Shown: in pieces, positions 33,884-42,900 of the stretch
How the letters are laid out: each line of letters begins with the position of its first letter
Position numbering within the stretch: the stretch's first letter is position 1
Source: UBA285 sp049970695
GTDB lineage: Archaea > Thermoproteota > Thermoprotei_A > Sulfolobales > Desulfurococcaceae
Assembly: GCA_049970695.1 (NCBI GenBank)
Contig: JBMFML010000003.1
Coordinates: 1-64,000 of the forward strand
Length of the DNA stretch: 64,000 nt
Reading direction: 5' to 3'
Translations under genes and position numbers: made by a program
Notes under the pieces: model-generated
The model's database searches: none
The model's input: the letters and a program-made list of their open reading frames with translations, nothing else
What the model was told of the DNA's origin: nothing

Positions 33884-35836
33884 GTGTTAACTGAGCGCTT
33901 TGTGGAGAAGAAAATGTGGCCTATTACAGTAAAAATATACTGGGATCCCTGGAGGAACATACCGGTAATTAAGCCCAAGCAAGAGGAAATTGACCTGCTT
34001 TACCAGCTTAAACTAAGCGAACCGGGAGACGCTAGACCGGCTTTTCCCGGTGACATTGAGAAATTGAAAGCTGCTTTGGTATACGAATTTGGCACCGCAA
34101 GCTTCTTTACAAGGTTTATGGAAGGGCGGTTTTTACTCCTGAACAAGGTGCCCCACTGGGACGTCATGTATGAAGTAGCGGCCTCGGGCAATGTTTTAGG
34201 GCAGCTGTACTACGATCCCTTTGTGTCTAAGTGGAGATTTAGACCAACTTTTCAAGGGACTTACTTGGCTGTTCAAGAGAACTTGATTGAAGTAGTTAAA
34301 GCAGACCCCCCATACTACAGCGGCAGAGTAGTAAGTAAAAGCTATAGCACCAGTAGTAGGCTCGTCGCAGTCGTTGACGCAAAGGGGTCAATACGAGGAC
34401 TGGGTGAAGTACGTGAGGGCGAAGGAGTAGTATTGGTAAAGACGTTTTATGATAAGTCGCTTCCCGTGGAAACTAGTAACAAGCCTTCGACAATCGCAGA
34501 TGTCTTAAAGTACAACGAAGATGGATTGAACGCGCTCGAAGAAAAGTCCATAAAGTTCTTAGAAAGACTTAGCAGGAGATATAGTGGACTAAGCCGCGTA
34601 GTCTCGTACTCTGGCGGTAAAGACAGTTTAGTGGCTCTCGACCTCGCAGTTAAAGCGTTTGGCAATGTAGAAATGCTCTTCAACGATACAGGCCTCGAAA
34701 TGCCTGAAACACTTAAAAATGTTGAAGAAGTCTCGAATCACTACGGCATAAAACTTCATGTTGCTTCAGCAGGCGACATATTTTGGAGAGCTGTTGAGCT
34801 CTTTGGCCCGCCTGGCAAGGACTACAGGTGGTGTTGCAAAGTAACAAAGCTAACTCCAATAGCTAAGCTCGCGAAGGCTGCGTGGCCTAGTGGCGGGCTT
34901 AACATCGTAGGGCAGCGAGCTTACGAGTCGCTTGACAGAGCGAGAAGCCCGCTCATCTGGAGAAATAAGTGGATAAGACACATGATAAGCACTACCCCAA
35001 TACAGTACTGGAGCCAGTTATCCACCTGGCTCTACGTTTTCAAGTACAAGTTGCCTTACAACAGGCTCTACATGCACGGCTTCGATAGACTGGGCTGCTT
35101 TATGTGCCCATCCTGCGCCCTCGCAGAGTTCGAAGAAATTAAGAAAATCTACCCAGAGCTTTGGGACCGGTGGGAAAAGGTTTTAATTGAGTGGAAAAAC
35201 AAGCTAGGTATGCCCGATTCCTGGATTAAATTCGGCTTGTGGCGCTGGCTCTCGCCGGCTACAGCTAAGAAGAGAGTGGCTAGGCACGTACCAGACTATG
35301 CAGTTAACGAGTGGAAAAAAGAGTACTCCCTTAGGCTTAACCACAATAGGAGCGGCCTCGTGCCTATTACCGCTATTAAAGCTAATGGCAATTTTGTTAT
35401 CAAGTTTAATAAGCCTCTCGTGCCCAGCGAGCTCGTGGACGTCTTTATCAAGAACGCCGCCATGCTAGGATTTAAGCTAGTAAATGAGGCCCCAATCGTT
35501 CTAGAAAAGAACGGTGTTGAGTTCGCAATTAGGCATGACGAAATCCGGCTTAGCACCTATACTACAGAAGCTTTCGAGGACTGCGTAGACCTCATAAAAA
35601 CGATCTACAGAATGCAGGGGTGTGTGCGTTGCGGAAGCTGCGTGCTGTGGACAAAGCCGGGCTCTGTAATGCTCACCAGCAAGGGGCCTACGCCGAGGCA
35701 GACGTTGAGCGAGGGCGAAGCCAGAGTATATATTGAGGTTTGTCCTATAAGTGATCAGCTCGTCGAAAAGGTCGTGCTATCACTGATACTAGACGACTAT
35801 AGAGCATTTAAGAGAAAGTCGCGAAGGCGCGTGTAG
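33884..35836 (+). CDS. PAPS-reductase-like PP-loop ATPase with PUA-like domain
   Basis: The 650-residue protein has a PP-loop ATP pyrophosphatase core: SYSGGKDSLVALDL at residues 241-254, followed by the adenosine-phosphosulfate reductase-like LFNDTGLEMPETLKN. Cys clusters YRWCCKVTK near 315 and GCFMCPSCAL near 405, and a ferredoxin-like CVRCGSC with a further Cys (EVCPIS) near the C-terminus, could bind zinc or an iron-sulfur cluster. Residues about 125-190 resemble a PUA RNA-binding domain. This combination occurs in an archaeal family of uncharacterised proteins that may thiolate or otherwise modify RNA; true sulfate reduction is less likely because of the PUA part. GTG start, divergent from cedA1, with TTTATGAC about 30 bases upstream. 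Confidence 0.75.
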   Translation: MLTERFVEKKMWPITVKIYWDPWRNIPVIKPKQEEIDLLYQLKLSEPGDARPAFPGDIEKLKAALVYEFGTASFFTRFMEGRFLLLNKVPHWDVMYEVAASGNVLGQLYYDPFVSKWRFRPTFQGTYLAVQENLIEVVKADPPYYSGRVVSKSYSTSSRLVAVVDAKGSIRGLGEVREGEGVVLVKTFYDKSLPVETSNKPSTIADVLKYNEDGLNALEEKSIKFLERLSRRYSGLSRVVSYSGGKDSLVALDLAVKAFGNVEMLFNDTGLEMPETLKNVEEVSNHYGIKLHVASAGDIFWRAVELFGPPGKDYRWCCKVTKLTPIAKLAKAAWPSGGLNIVGQRAYESLDRARSPLIWRNKWIRHMISTTPIQYWSQLSTWLYVFKYKLPYNRLYMHGFDRLGCFMCPSCALAEFEEIKKIYPELWDRWEKVLIEWKNKLGMPDSWIKFGLWRWLSPATAKKRVARHVPDYAVNEWKKEYSLRLNHNRSGLVPITAIKANGNFVIKFNKPLVPSELVDVFIKNAAMLGFKLVNEAPIVLEKNGVEFAIRHDEIRLSTYTTEAFEDCVDLIKTIYRMQGCVRCGSCVLWTKPGSVMLTSKGPTPRQTLSEGEARVYIEVCPISDQLVEKVVLSLILDDYRAFKRKSRRRV

Positions 35837-35858
35837 CCTCGCACATCGGCCTTACTCC

Positions 35859-38660
35859 TTAGTCTACTATATACCTCTTGATCATTAAAAACCTCTTCTC
35901 ACACTCCGCTATCTCAGAGACTAGGTCGGCTCCTTCTGCTAATTTATTAATAATTCTTATGGCCTCTTGCGTGCCGACCCCCCTTCCTGCAAGTGCTAGC
36001 AGAGCTTTTTCTCCATACCTGTACAGCAAAACTGCTCTCTTGACTAAGTCTTCACGCCTTTTGCTCTCTTCAGGGGTTAGTTTAGCTCCTTTAACGAGCT
36101 TTTTCACGAGCTCTAGCTCCTCGCTTGCATCGCCCTTGACAACCGTTAGCGTAGCGTAGCCGCATCGAGGACAAGAGTAGCTGGGCAGTCCCATAAACTC
36201 TTTCACGAGCCCCTCCTTGTGAAATCCGCACTTTAAACAAAGAAGCGTTACTCGTCTACTTAATAGCCTCTCGTAGTAGCTGTTAATATCGAAAACGGCA
36301 CCCATGGACTTGGGGAGCTCGGCGTAGTCTAGTATAGCAGCGTGGTGTTCTTTGAGCTCTTCGTAAGTTCTAAAGACTACTTCGATCCTGCCTCTCTTTA
36401 TGGAGTCTGCAAGCCTAGCGAATGATTGCAAATCGTAGTCTCTCGAAATAACCTCCTTGACCGCCTCCTTGCCTATGACTGTATCGGTAAAGGCCTCCAA
36501 GAGCTTTCTAGTGACCTTCGTTGACTCAGGAGTAATGGCACCAAATCTCTGCGCTACCTGGTATATTCTCCAGAGGTGCGCCGCGCTTTCGACGACAACT
36601 TTTTCAATAATTCCTGCTTCGTTATACTTGTGCAACTGCTTAATAGTTTCGTAAATTACAGACATTACGAAGTCCCGCGAAACAGGATCGGCAAACCTTA
36701 GAATTACAGCGTAGGGAGTTGCGTGGATCTGAAACCTCAGGTGAGGTTGTGTTTGTCTAACCACATACTTCAGTAGGTCTTTTATTAAGTTGTTTACTCT
36801 GCTGCCTCCGTAGACGTTCACTATTACTAGTCGCGACTTTGAAATGTAATCAACATATATTACACTACTATCGCCGAGCTCCGAAATGTGACTAGGTAGT
36901 TCCACATACTTAACGAGCTGCTTAAAGTCGCTTGGCATGTCTTTTTGCTCTTTAATCTGCTTTAATACATTACCGACTTCCATGGCTACATCGTATTCGA
37001 CTGGTATATTCTCGCCCTCCCAATGCGGAACAACGGCCTGTTCGACGCTCGCCTCTGCTTGCTCGACATATAGTTTGCCGTATTCATCGTCATAACCAAT
37101 TACTTTCCAAAGGCGCCCAGCCAGTACTACGTAGTCGCCTGGGTTCAAGTACAAGATGACGTATTCTTCGTCTAGCGTTCCAACTCTCTCTCCCTTGTCC
37201 ATAGAAATTACGTCTACTTCTCTAGTAGACGGTATCATTGATGTTTTGTATAGGTAAAGCCTGCTCTTGCTTGTGGGATATAGCTTTCCACCGGCCTCCT
37301 TTACTATTCTCGCGTACTTTAAGTACTCTATTACTCTCTCATAGTCCTCAAACGAGAGATCGGAGTATAAGACGTGTTTTTTGAGTTCATTATAAAGCTC
37401 GCTTACGTCGACTCCTTCACGACTTATTAGTGTGTAAAGGGTTATGGCGTAAGCTAAGACGTCTAGTGGCGACTTGTGTACTATTTCTTTTTCCACAAAG
37501 CCCGTCTTTGCTTTCTGAGCTATAACTGCTGACTCTAAAACGTGCAGTATGTTGCGCGTTGATATTATGGAACCTCTACCAGATTCTCCAAGTCTATGCC
37601 TACTTCTCCCAACTCTCTGAACAAGCCTGACTACTTGTCTCGGCGACATGTATTGAATAACGTAGTTAACGTGGCCTATGTCGATGCCCAGCTCTAAGCT
37701 TGAGGTGGCAACTAGAGCATTTAGTTTACCCTGCTTGAACTCTTGTTCGACTTTCTCTCTGTGCAATCTAGATAGGCTACCATGGTGAACTTCGAACTTC
37801 AAACCGAGCCCGTATTTATCCGCTAATAAGCTCAAAAGGGCTCCTAATTTCTCTGCGAGGTTTCTGGTGTTGACAAATAGAAGAACGTGCTTGTACTTAT
37901 TCACGTAGTCGTATATTGCCGCAATCCGTGCCGCGAGCCTGGAATCGTTCAGTTCCGAGCTTAATTTTTTGCAGAGGTCTTGGCTACACTCGGGAGACAC
38001 GACTTCGAGCTCTAGTTCCCTTACACTACTATCTCTCAACACTACGACACTTCCATCAGGTTCTAAGAGCTTCTTAGCAATCTCTTCATTTTCCGCACTA
38101 AGCGTTGCGGTGAGTGCTATTTTCCTAACAGATCTGCCAAGATACTTTTCAAGCAGGTATATTACGGTGAGTAGAAGAAGCCCTCTCTTGCTTTCTATAA
38201 TTTCTCTAAATTCGTCAATTATAATGTATTTTAGGTTCTCTATGCGCTTTCTGAGCTTTTCGTCCATTACTATATAGTTAAATGTCTCAGGCGTAGTTAC
38301 AAGGATGTGTGGAGGGTTTTCTGCTATTAGCTTCCTGGCTTTCTGAGGAGTGTCTCCATGCCTAATTGAGACCTCTATACCAAAGCACTTGCCTATTTTC
38401 TCCAGCCTCTTAGCTATATCTCTGTTGAGTGCTCGCAGTGGAGTAATGTACACTGCTGCTACGGGAGTGGCTTTTTCTGCCGCAATTTTGAGCATTACTG
38501 GAAATGCTGCTGCCTCCGTTTTTCCACTACCTGTTGGCGCTATAATAATAATTGAACCTGCATTGCTCAGTATCTCTTTGAGACTCTTCTTTTGAAGTTC
38601 TGTAAGGCTCTTATAACCCAGCTCTTTGAGACACGCCGCTATCTTGCTGAGCTCCACCAT
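35859..38660 (-). CDS. lhr: Lhr-type superfamily 2 ATP-dependent helicase
   Basis: The 933-residue helicase has Walker A APTGSGKTE at 41-49, PLRALNRD (motif Ia) near 74, motif II as DEFRE at 149-153, TATL (motif III) at 184-187, and the motif V-VI segment ATSSLELGIDIGHVNYVIQY followed by QRVGRSRHR. Family members usually have DEIH or DEWH in motif II, so Phe-Arg is unusual. After the two RecA domains come the winged-helix and Lhr-core regions and a zinc-ribbon with CLKCG and CPRCG pairs near 805-835. Archaeal Lhr enzymes unwind branched DNA and RNA-DNA hybrids in repair and transcription stress. The neighbours include DNA-import genes and a HerA-like ATPase. Confidence 0.88.
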   Translation of the reverse strand: MVELSKIAACLKELGYKSLTELQKKSLKEILSNAGSIIIIAPTGSGKTEAAAFPVMLKIAAEKATPVAAVYITPLRALNRDIAKRLEKIGKCFGIEVSIRHGDTPQKARKLIAENPPHILVTTPETFNYIVMDEKLRKRIENLKYIIIDEFREIIESKRGLLLLTVIYLLEKYLGRSVRKIALTATLSAENEEIAKKLLEPDGSVVVLRDSSVRELELEVVSPECSQDLCKKLSSELNDSRLAARIAAIYDYVNKYKHVLLFVNTRNLAEKLGALLSLLADKYGLGLKFEVHHGSLSRLHREKVEQEFKQGKLNALVATSSLELGIDIGHVNYVIQYMSPRQVVRLVQRVGRSRHRLGESGRGSIISTRNILHVLESAVIAQKAKTGFVEKEIVHKSPLDVLAYAITLYTLISREGVDVSELYNELKKHVLYSDLSFEDYERVIEYLKYARIVKEAGGKLYPTSKSRLYLYKTSMIPSTREVDVISMDKGERVGTLDEEYVILYLNPGDYVVLAGRLWKVIGYDDEYGKLYVEQAEASVEQAVVPHWEGENIPVEYDVAMEVGNVLKQIKEQKDMPSDFKQLVKYVELPSHISELGDSSVIYVDYISKSRLVIVNVYGGSRVNNLIKDLLKYVVRQTQPHLRFQIHATPYAVILRFADPVSRDFVMSVIYETIKQLHKYNEAGIIEKVVVESAAHLWRIYQVAQRFGAITPESTKVTRKLLEAFTDTVIGKEAVKEVISRDYDLQSFARLADSIKRGRIEVVFRTYEELKEHHAAILDYAELPKSMGAVFDINSYYERLLSRRVTLLCLKCGFHKEGLVKEFMGLPSYSCPRCGYATLTVVKGDASEELELVKKLVKGAKLTPEESKRREDLVKRAVLLYRYGEKALLALAGRGVGTQEAIRIINKLAEGADLVSEIAECEKRFLMIKRYIVD

Positions 38661-38767
38661 TTCCCTGTATCCGTGATCTTATTCTACCCGAGATCTTATT
38701 TCCGGTTTATAAAGATAAAGTACAATAGTGGGCATTAATTAGTCTTGCTCTACAAGAAGGCGCGAAC

Positions 38768-40666
38768 ATGGATCGCTTGAACAAGAGCTTTGAAGGCGTA
38801 ACACTGGCCCTAGCCATGGGGTTAACGAATGGCCTAGTCTATGCTCTGTCTGCGCATTACACGTCACTCTACTCGAGGAGCAGTTTATCGCTAGCTTCTC
38901 CACTCGCAGAGCTCCTGAGAGCCTTAAATATCGCTAATAGTGCTCTTCTATGGTACTACGTTATTTCCGTCATTCACGTGATTTTATCAGCGCTTTTCCT
39001 ACCAAACCTGCTTCTAGCTTCCATCAACAGGGTCTTAGTTGTTACCCAATTGTGGCTGCTGGGATATGAAAGCCCCAATGTACTGTCGTTGGCGAGAGAA
39101 CTGGGCACTCTGGTAGTAGGTTTTCTTGTCTTCCGTGTCTTCTTATATAGATTGCACTCAAAGCTGCACTCTGGGGTCTTAGTTTCAATGGAATTCATGG
39201 TGAGCAGAGTTGTTAGGGGCATTAAGGGGCTTAAAGACGCTTGGTATGAAAACTTACCGCTTGTATTAGCTTCTCACAGCATTGCAGCATCGCTTTTAGT
39301 GTTCTACACTCTTACAAGTCTACCCATTCAGCGCGCTATTACCGATTTCTATTACTTAGTGCTAGTACTCGTTGTTGTGCCAGTTATCTTGCTGATTCTA
39401 AGCGCCTCCGTCTCAATAGAGTCTCGAAGCCGCGTTGAAAGCGCTGTTCTGGGCTTTCTCTCAGGAATTAGTCTTGCCGGCTTGGTACCACTTGCTGCAA
39501 TGCTTGGAAAGCATCGCCCAGCTCTGGTAACAGCCTTAACAGACTATGGTAAGCCCCAGCACGGGGTGTTCGTGGGCAATGTAATCGCAGAGCTCGAAAG
39601 CAGTATTCAGGGTCAAAAAGAGCTGTGGTTTTGGCGTAAGAGGTCTTATCCCCTAATTGTTCAACTAGATAGGCTTAATACTCCTCACATAGTGATAGTG
39701 GGATCTTCGGGTACCGGCAAAACGCTACTCGCTAAGCACATCATAAGAGAGTCTAAGCTCAAATATGGGTACAGCACAATAGTTATCGACCCACATGGGG
39801 AGTACAGGGATGTCGCTGAAAGCCTCGGCTTCAAAGTAGTTGATGCATCACGAGACTCCGTTAACCCCCTTGCTCTCGGAGCTTCTTCTCCCAGGGACAG
39901 GGCTCAGCAATTATCACACATAATTTCAACAATATTCAAGCTTGGTTTTCTGCAGAGAGGTATGATGGAAGAAGCCATTGTAAAAGCGTATGAAGCAAAA
40001 GGTATTGTGCAGGAAGACCCCCGTACGTGGAGTAATGAGCCTCCAACACTTGAAGACCTCGTTGTAGAGTGTAAGAAGTTGAGCCTTGAAAACCCGGAGT
40101 ACTCGCGAATATTGCCTTATTTGGTCATGTTAAGAGACAGTCTGCATACAAGCTCACTTATAAGCTTTGATGAGCTACTTGAAGGCGATGCCGTAATAGA
40201 TCTCAGTAAAATGAGTAGTGATTTTGCTAGAACAGTGTTCTTAGACACGTTCATGTATCTTCTTCTTAGCAAAATGTACACTCTAAGAGGCAAGAGGATA
40301 CAATTAGTTATAGACGAGGCAAGGAGCTTAATGCCGAGGGCCGTCACCAGAGAAATGCTAAATAGGCTGTTTGCCGAGAGCAGGAAATTCGGCTTCTCCA
40401 TAGTAGTAATCTCTCAGGATATTAGCAGGATACCGCGAGACCTCGTGAATAATGCTGGACTTAGAATCTTCTTCCTACTAAACGACCCAGAAAGCCTGGA
40501 GATCTCGGCGAGGATAATTAGTGGAGTTGAACAGCGAGAAAAGATGTCTACGGTTGCTGAAGCACTTCGGACCCTTGAGCCTCACGTCTTTGTAGCACAC
40601 GTAACAGGGTTAAGTAAAGTTTACATTGTTGAGTCTCCAAAACGCCGCGAGCTCTTTGCCAAATAA
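38768..40666 (+). CDS. Membrane-anchored HerA/VirD4-like ATPase
   Basis: The 632-residue protein has five to seven hydrophobic helices in the first 245 residues (for example 15-30, 60-85, 165-183, 195-215, 228-247). A cytoplasmic RecA-like ATPase of the HerA-FtsK group follows. Walker A is GSSGTGKTLLAKH at about 312-324, then VIDPHGEYRD, Walker B QLVIDEARSL near 520, and VVISQDISRIPRD as the sensor. Membrane tethering plus this motor is the layout of conjugative coupling proteins and of DNA-pumping ATPases. The role is not established; it could move DNA at the membrane. The gene faces away from lhr and has a TATA-like TTTATAAAG at about 38705-38713. Confidence 0.75.
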   Translation: MDRLNKSFEGVTLALAMGLTNGLVYALSAHYTSLYSRSSLSLASPLAELLRALNIANSALLWYYVISVIHVILSALFLPNLLLASINRVLVVTQLWLLGYESPNVLSLARELGTLVVGFLVFRVFLYRLHSKLHSGVLVSMEFMVSRVVRGIKGLKDAWYENLPLVLASHSIAASLLVFYTLTSLPIQRAITDFYYLVLVLVVVPVILLILSASVSIESRSRVESAVLGFLSGISLAGLVPLAAMLGKHRPALVTALTDYGKPQHGVFVGNVIAELESSIQGQKELWFWRKRSYPLIVQLDRLNTPHIVIVGSSGTGKTLLAKHIIRESKLKYGYSTIVIDPHGEYRDVAESLGFKVVDASRDSVNPLALGASSPRDRAQQLSHIISTIFKLGFLQRGMMEEAIVKAYEAKGIVQEDPRTWSNEPPTLEDLVVECKKLSLENPEYSRILPYLVMLRDSLHTSSLISFDELLEGDAVIDLSKMSSDFARTVFLDTFMYLLLSKMYTLRGKRIQLVIDEARSLMPRAVTREMLNRLFAESRKFGFSIVVISQDISRIPRDLVNNAGLRIFFLLNDPESLEISARIISGVEQREKMSTVAEALRTLEPHVFVAHVTGLSKVYIVESPKRRELFAK

Positions 40667-40735
40667 CCATTACGCCGCATAACTAATGCAACGAATTTAA
40701 AGTTGCTAAATCTATTTGACTCAAGGTGCTGTACT

Positions 40736-41026
40736 ATGCTTCTACTCGAAGAATCCGAAGCCACAGGTGTCGAGGAATTCGAAGAACGTGTAGAAGAGGT
40801 TGAAGAGGAAGAAGAGGAAGGAGAGCTCGCAATAGAGCAGCTTAAACTATTAGTTAATGTTACTAGGATGTGGCAAAGAGTACTACAAGGACTAGAGTCC
40901 ATCGAGTCTATTGTAGCGCTCTCAAAAACGCCCAGCAAGGCTGCCAGGAAGAAAAAAGCCGCAACTACTAGGGCGAAAAAGCCTAGCAAGAAGCGTGCGA
41001 GAAAGGCTTCAACTAAACGACGCTAA
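40736..41026 (+). CDS. Small bipolar protein: acidic N-terminus, histone-tail-like C-terminus
   Basis: Not recognised. From ATG 40736, preceded at seven bases by AAGGTG and by a TATA element (AATTTAAAG, about 40694-40702), the 96-residue product starts MLLLEESE and has a run of Glu near residues 18-30. A helical middle (LAIEQLKLLVNVTRMWQRVL) follows, and the last 30 residues are mainly Lys, Arg and Ala, similar to a linker-histone tail. Such a tail would bind nucleic acid. The frame continues upstream to 40703, but the ribosome site fixes the later start. Its end overlaps the convergent next gene by four bases. Confidence 0.6.
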   Translation: MLLLEESEATGVEEFEERVEEVEEEEEEGELAIEQLKLLVNVTRMWQRVLQGLESIESIVALSKTPSKAARKKKAATTRAKKPSKKRARKASTKRR

Positions 41027-41400
41027 AGTGTTGCGTGCTTGACTTCAACTTCGTACCCAAGCCTCTTCAGAATTTCAATTATAAACTCTTCTCGAACCCT
41101 CTTATCAAATACTATTTCAACAAGCTTCTTTCCGTCTTCAACTATAAGTCTTAATTTGTGAATGAGAGCTCTTCCTCTCAGAGAGTCTGTTACGTCTTTT
41201 GGAATTACTATATAGCTTTCAAATCTTCTTCGCGCAATATTATAATATTCATCGAAGTTCTCTACTACTCTCTTAGCTTCTTCGAGGTCTCTTACTATGC
41301 CGTGGGATCTTATCAGCGCATTAATTAGCTCAATGGCTTTTTCCTGCTCGAGCTTCACGTGCATGCACTTTGCAAGATCTACCTCCACTACTATCTTCAA
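41023..41400 (-). CDS. Conserved-looking hypothetical protein, 125 aa
   Basis: Not recognised. The product is compact, without signal or membrane segments, and alternates helices and strands (start MKIVVEVDLAKCMHVKLEQE, a basic RRRFESYIVIPKDV loop, and a C-terminal LKRLGYEVEVKH). TTG start with a strong GGAGGTC ribosome site five bases upstream, which makes it a real gene. Codon use resembles its neighbours. It is convergent with the small bipolar protein and divergent from PCNA. Confidence 0.65.
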   Translation of the reverse strand: MKIVVEVDLAKCMHVKLEQEKAIELINALIRSHGIVRDLEEAKRVVENFDEYYNIARRRFESYIVIPKDVTDSLRGRALIHKLRLIVEDGKKLVEIVFDKRVREEFIIEILKRLGYEVEVKHATL

Positions 41401-41611
41401 CGAGACCTCCTACGCTTACTTTTTATTGTGCATTATATGTCTACACGGAGGTTCTTGTTCAATAAAGCATTTACTAACAACCCCTAGCGAGACATTAAGC
41501 CGTTGTCCTTATTATTCGCTAATCACTACTCGTATTTGTAGTGGGCTTCAACGAGAATTTTGTAAATAGCGAGTTGCCATCAGGGCCTGAATGCTAGAGG
41601 TGGTCTTGAAG

Positions 41612-41620
41612 CTTATATAC
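41612..41620 (+). promoter_or_regulatory. TATA box of the PCNA gene
   Basis: CTTATATAC lies 35-43 bases before the GTG at 41655. The implied leader of about 15 bases contains the GGTGAT ribosome site. Confidence 0.55.
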
Positions 41621-41654
41621 AAGAGTGCTTTTCTAAGTAATACTCGGTGATGCT

Positions 41655-42407
41655 GTGTTTAGTGTGCGGTATCCAAATGCGTCTAAGCTCAAGCAAGTTA
41701 TTCACGCGCTTTCGAAAATCAGCGACGAGCTTCAACTAGAAGTCACGCTTGAATCGCTGCAGCTAAAGGCTCTTGCACCAGATAAGACCATGATGGCTAG
41801 CCTCGTGCTTCCCAGCATAGTCTTCGAGGAGTACAGCGTCGAAGAAGAGACGAAAGTGCTCGTTCCTGCAAGCGAATTGAAGAAAGTGATTAAGAGAGCT
41901 ACTAGGAATGACGTAGCACACATATCGCTTAGCAAAGAAGCCAGCGAGCTCAGCGTGATTCTTCGAGACAAGAAGACTGGTCTCGAGAGAGAGTTCGCTG
42001 TACCCTTAATACCCAGGCCGCCCGAACCATTACCAGAGCTTAACATAGAGCTTTCAGTATCCTTTAGCATGCTTTCACAAGACTTTAAGAACATTGTTGG
42101 TGACGTAAAGCTGATTGGAGACGAAGTCGAGCTTAGTCTAGCCAATGGAAAGATTACTATAAAGTCCACCGAGCAGAACAAGGAGTATGTGTGCGAGCTT
42201 AGCGAGGGAAACCCGCTTACATTCCTCTCGTCGATGGCTAGTAGCGCTAAGGCTATTTACAGCACCGACATGCTTGTAACAGCTGCCCGGGCTGCTGGGG
42301 CATCAAAGCAGGTACTAATATCATTTGATACGGGCAAGCCTATGAAAATAGAATACGAGCTCGCCGGCGGCGGCAAGCTAGTATACTGGATTGTTCCGAG
42401 GATGTGA
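41655..42407 (+). CDS. pcn: DNA polymerase sliding clamp (PCNA)
   Basis: A 250-residue clamp subunit. It contains the DNA-facing KLKQVIHALSKISDELQLEV helix, ALAPDKTMMASLVLPSIVFE, the interdomain connector segment (EREFAVPLIPRPPEPLPELN) and the C-terminal KPMKIEYELAGGGKLVYWIVP that receives PIP-box partners. GTG start after GGTGATGCT. Crenarchaea often have three clamp paralogues forming a heterotrimer; only one is in the window, so its subunit role is unknown. Confidence 0.96.
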   Translation: MFSVRYPNASKLKQVIHALSKISDELQLEVTLESLQLKALAPDKTMMASLVLPSIVFEEYSVEEETKVLVPASELKKVIKRATRNDVAHISLSKEASELSVILRDKKTGLEREFAVPLIPRPPEPLPELNIELSVSFSMLSQDFKNIVGDVKLIGDEVELSLANGKITIKSTEQNKEYVCELSEGNPLTFLSSMASSAKAIYSTDMLVTAARAAGASKQVLISFDTGKPMKIEYELAGGGKLVYWIVPRM

Positions 42408-42409
42408 CC

Positions 42410-42691
42410 TCACTTAGTAGTTCTAGCCTTTCGCTCTACGCCGCTACTCTCAATTAATGAAACGAGTTCTTCTAGGAGCTTCTGCTTTTCACTAGGAGAA
42501 ATTGCTCCTCTGCGAGTAGTTTGCTGAAGCCTTGGTACTTCAAACTTCCAAGCTGGATTTGTGCAACTCGTCATCCAGTGTACACAGGCAATGCAGCAGT
42601 GCGCATCAACGGAGATGTCGCTTACTAAAGTACACCTCCTTACCGGCCTATGTAAGCCGCAGAGATCGCACCTATCCCAGTAAATAGTCAC
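42410..42691 (-). CDS. Small cysteine-rich (zinc-binding) protein, 93 aa
   Basis: Not recognised as a named family. The N-terminal half has CDLCGLHRPVRRC, then a His/Cys pair and CIAC (residues about 8-36), enough ligands for one or two zinc sites. The C-terminal half is a basic helix (SPSEKQKLLEELVSLIESSG). GTG start. It is convergent with PCNA, with stops three bases apart. Confidence 0.6.
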   Translation of the reverse strand: MTIYWDRCDLCGLHRPVRRCTLVSDISVDAHCCIACVHWMTSCTNPAWKFEVPRLQQTTRRGAISPSEKQKLLEELVSLIESSGVERKARTTK

Positions 42692-42855
42692 AACTACACA
42701 CCACTATTCTAGACAACATTTTGGCATTATAAGCAGGTTGACAAGTTACACCTGCACATTTACGTATAGGCCTGGTTAAGCTGGTACAGGAGGGGCGAGG
42801 CAGCAACTAAGCGGTTGTGCATACGTGTATGTACTCATTATAACTCACTATACCC

Positions 42856-42864
42856 GTATATAAG
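42856..42864 (+). promoter_or_regulatory. TATA box of the ferredoxin oxidoreductase operon
   Basis: GTATATAAG lies 37-45 bases before the GTG at 42901. Transcription would begin near 42885, giving a leader with the GAGGTG ribosome site. Confidence 0.55.
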
Positions 42865-42900
42865 CCCTTGAGAGCATGGCTTATTCGAGGTGCTACTAGA

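Noticed and set aside
33884..40666. PAPS-reductase-like protein, helicase and HerA-like ATPase as a DNA phosphorothioation or defence island
   Set aside because: The PP-loop protein carries a PUA-like domain and no DndA/D/E or Ssp partners are present; the helicase is a common Lhr. Orientation also differs between the three genes.
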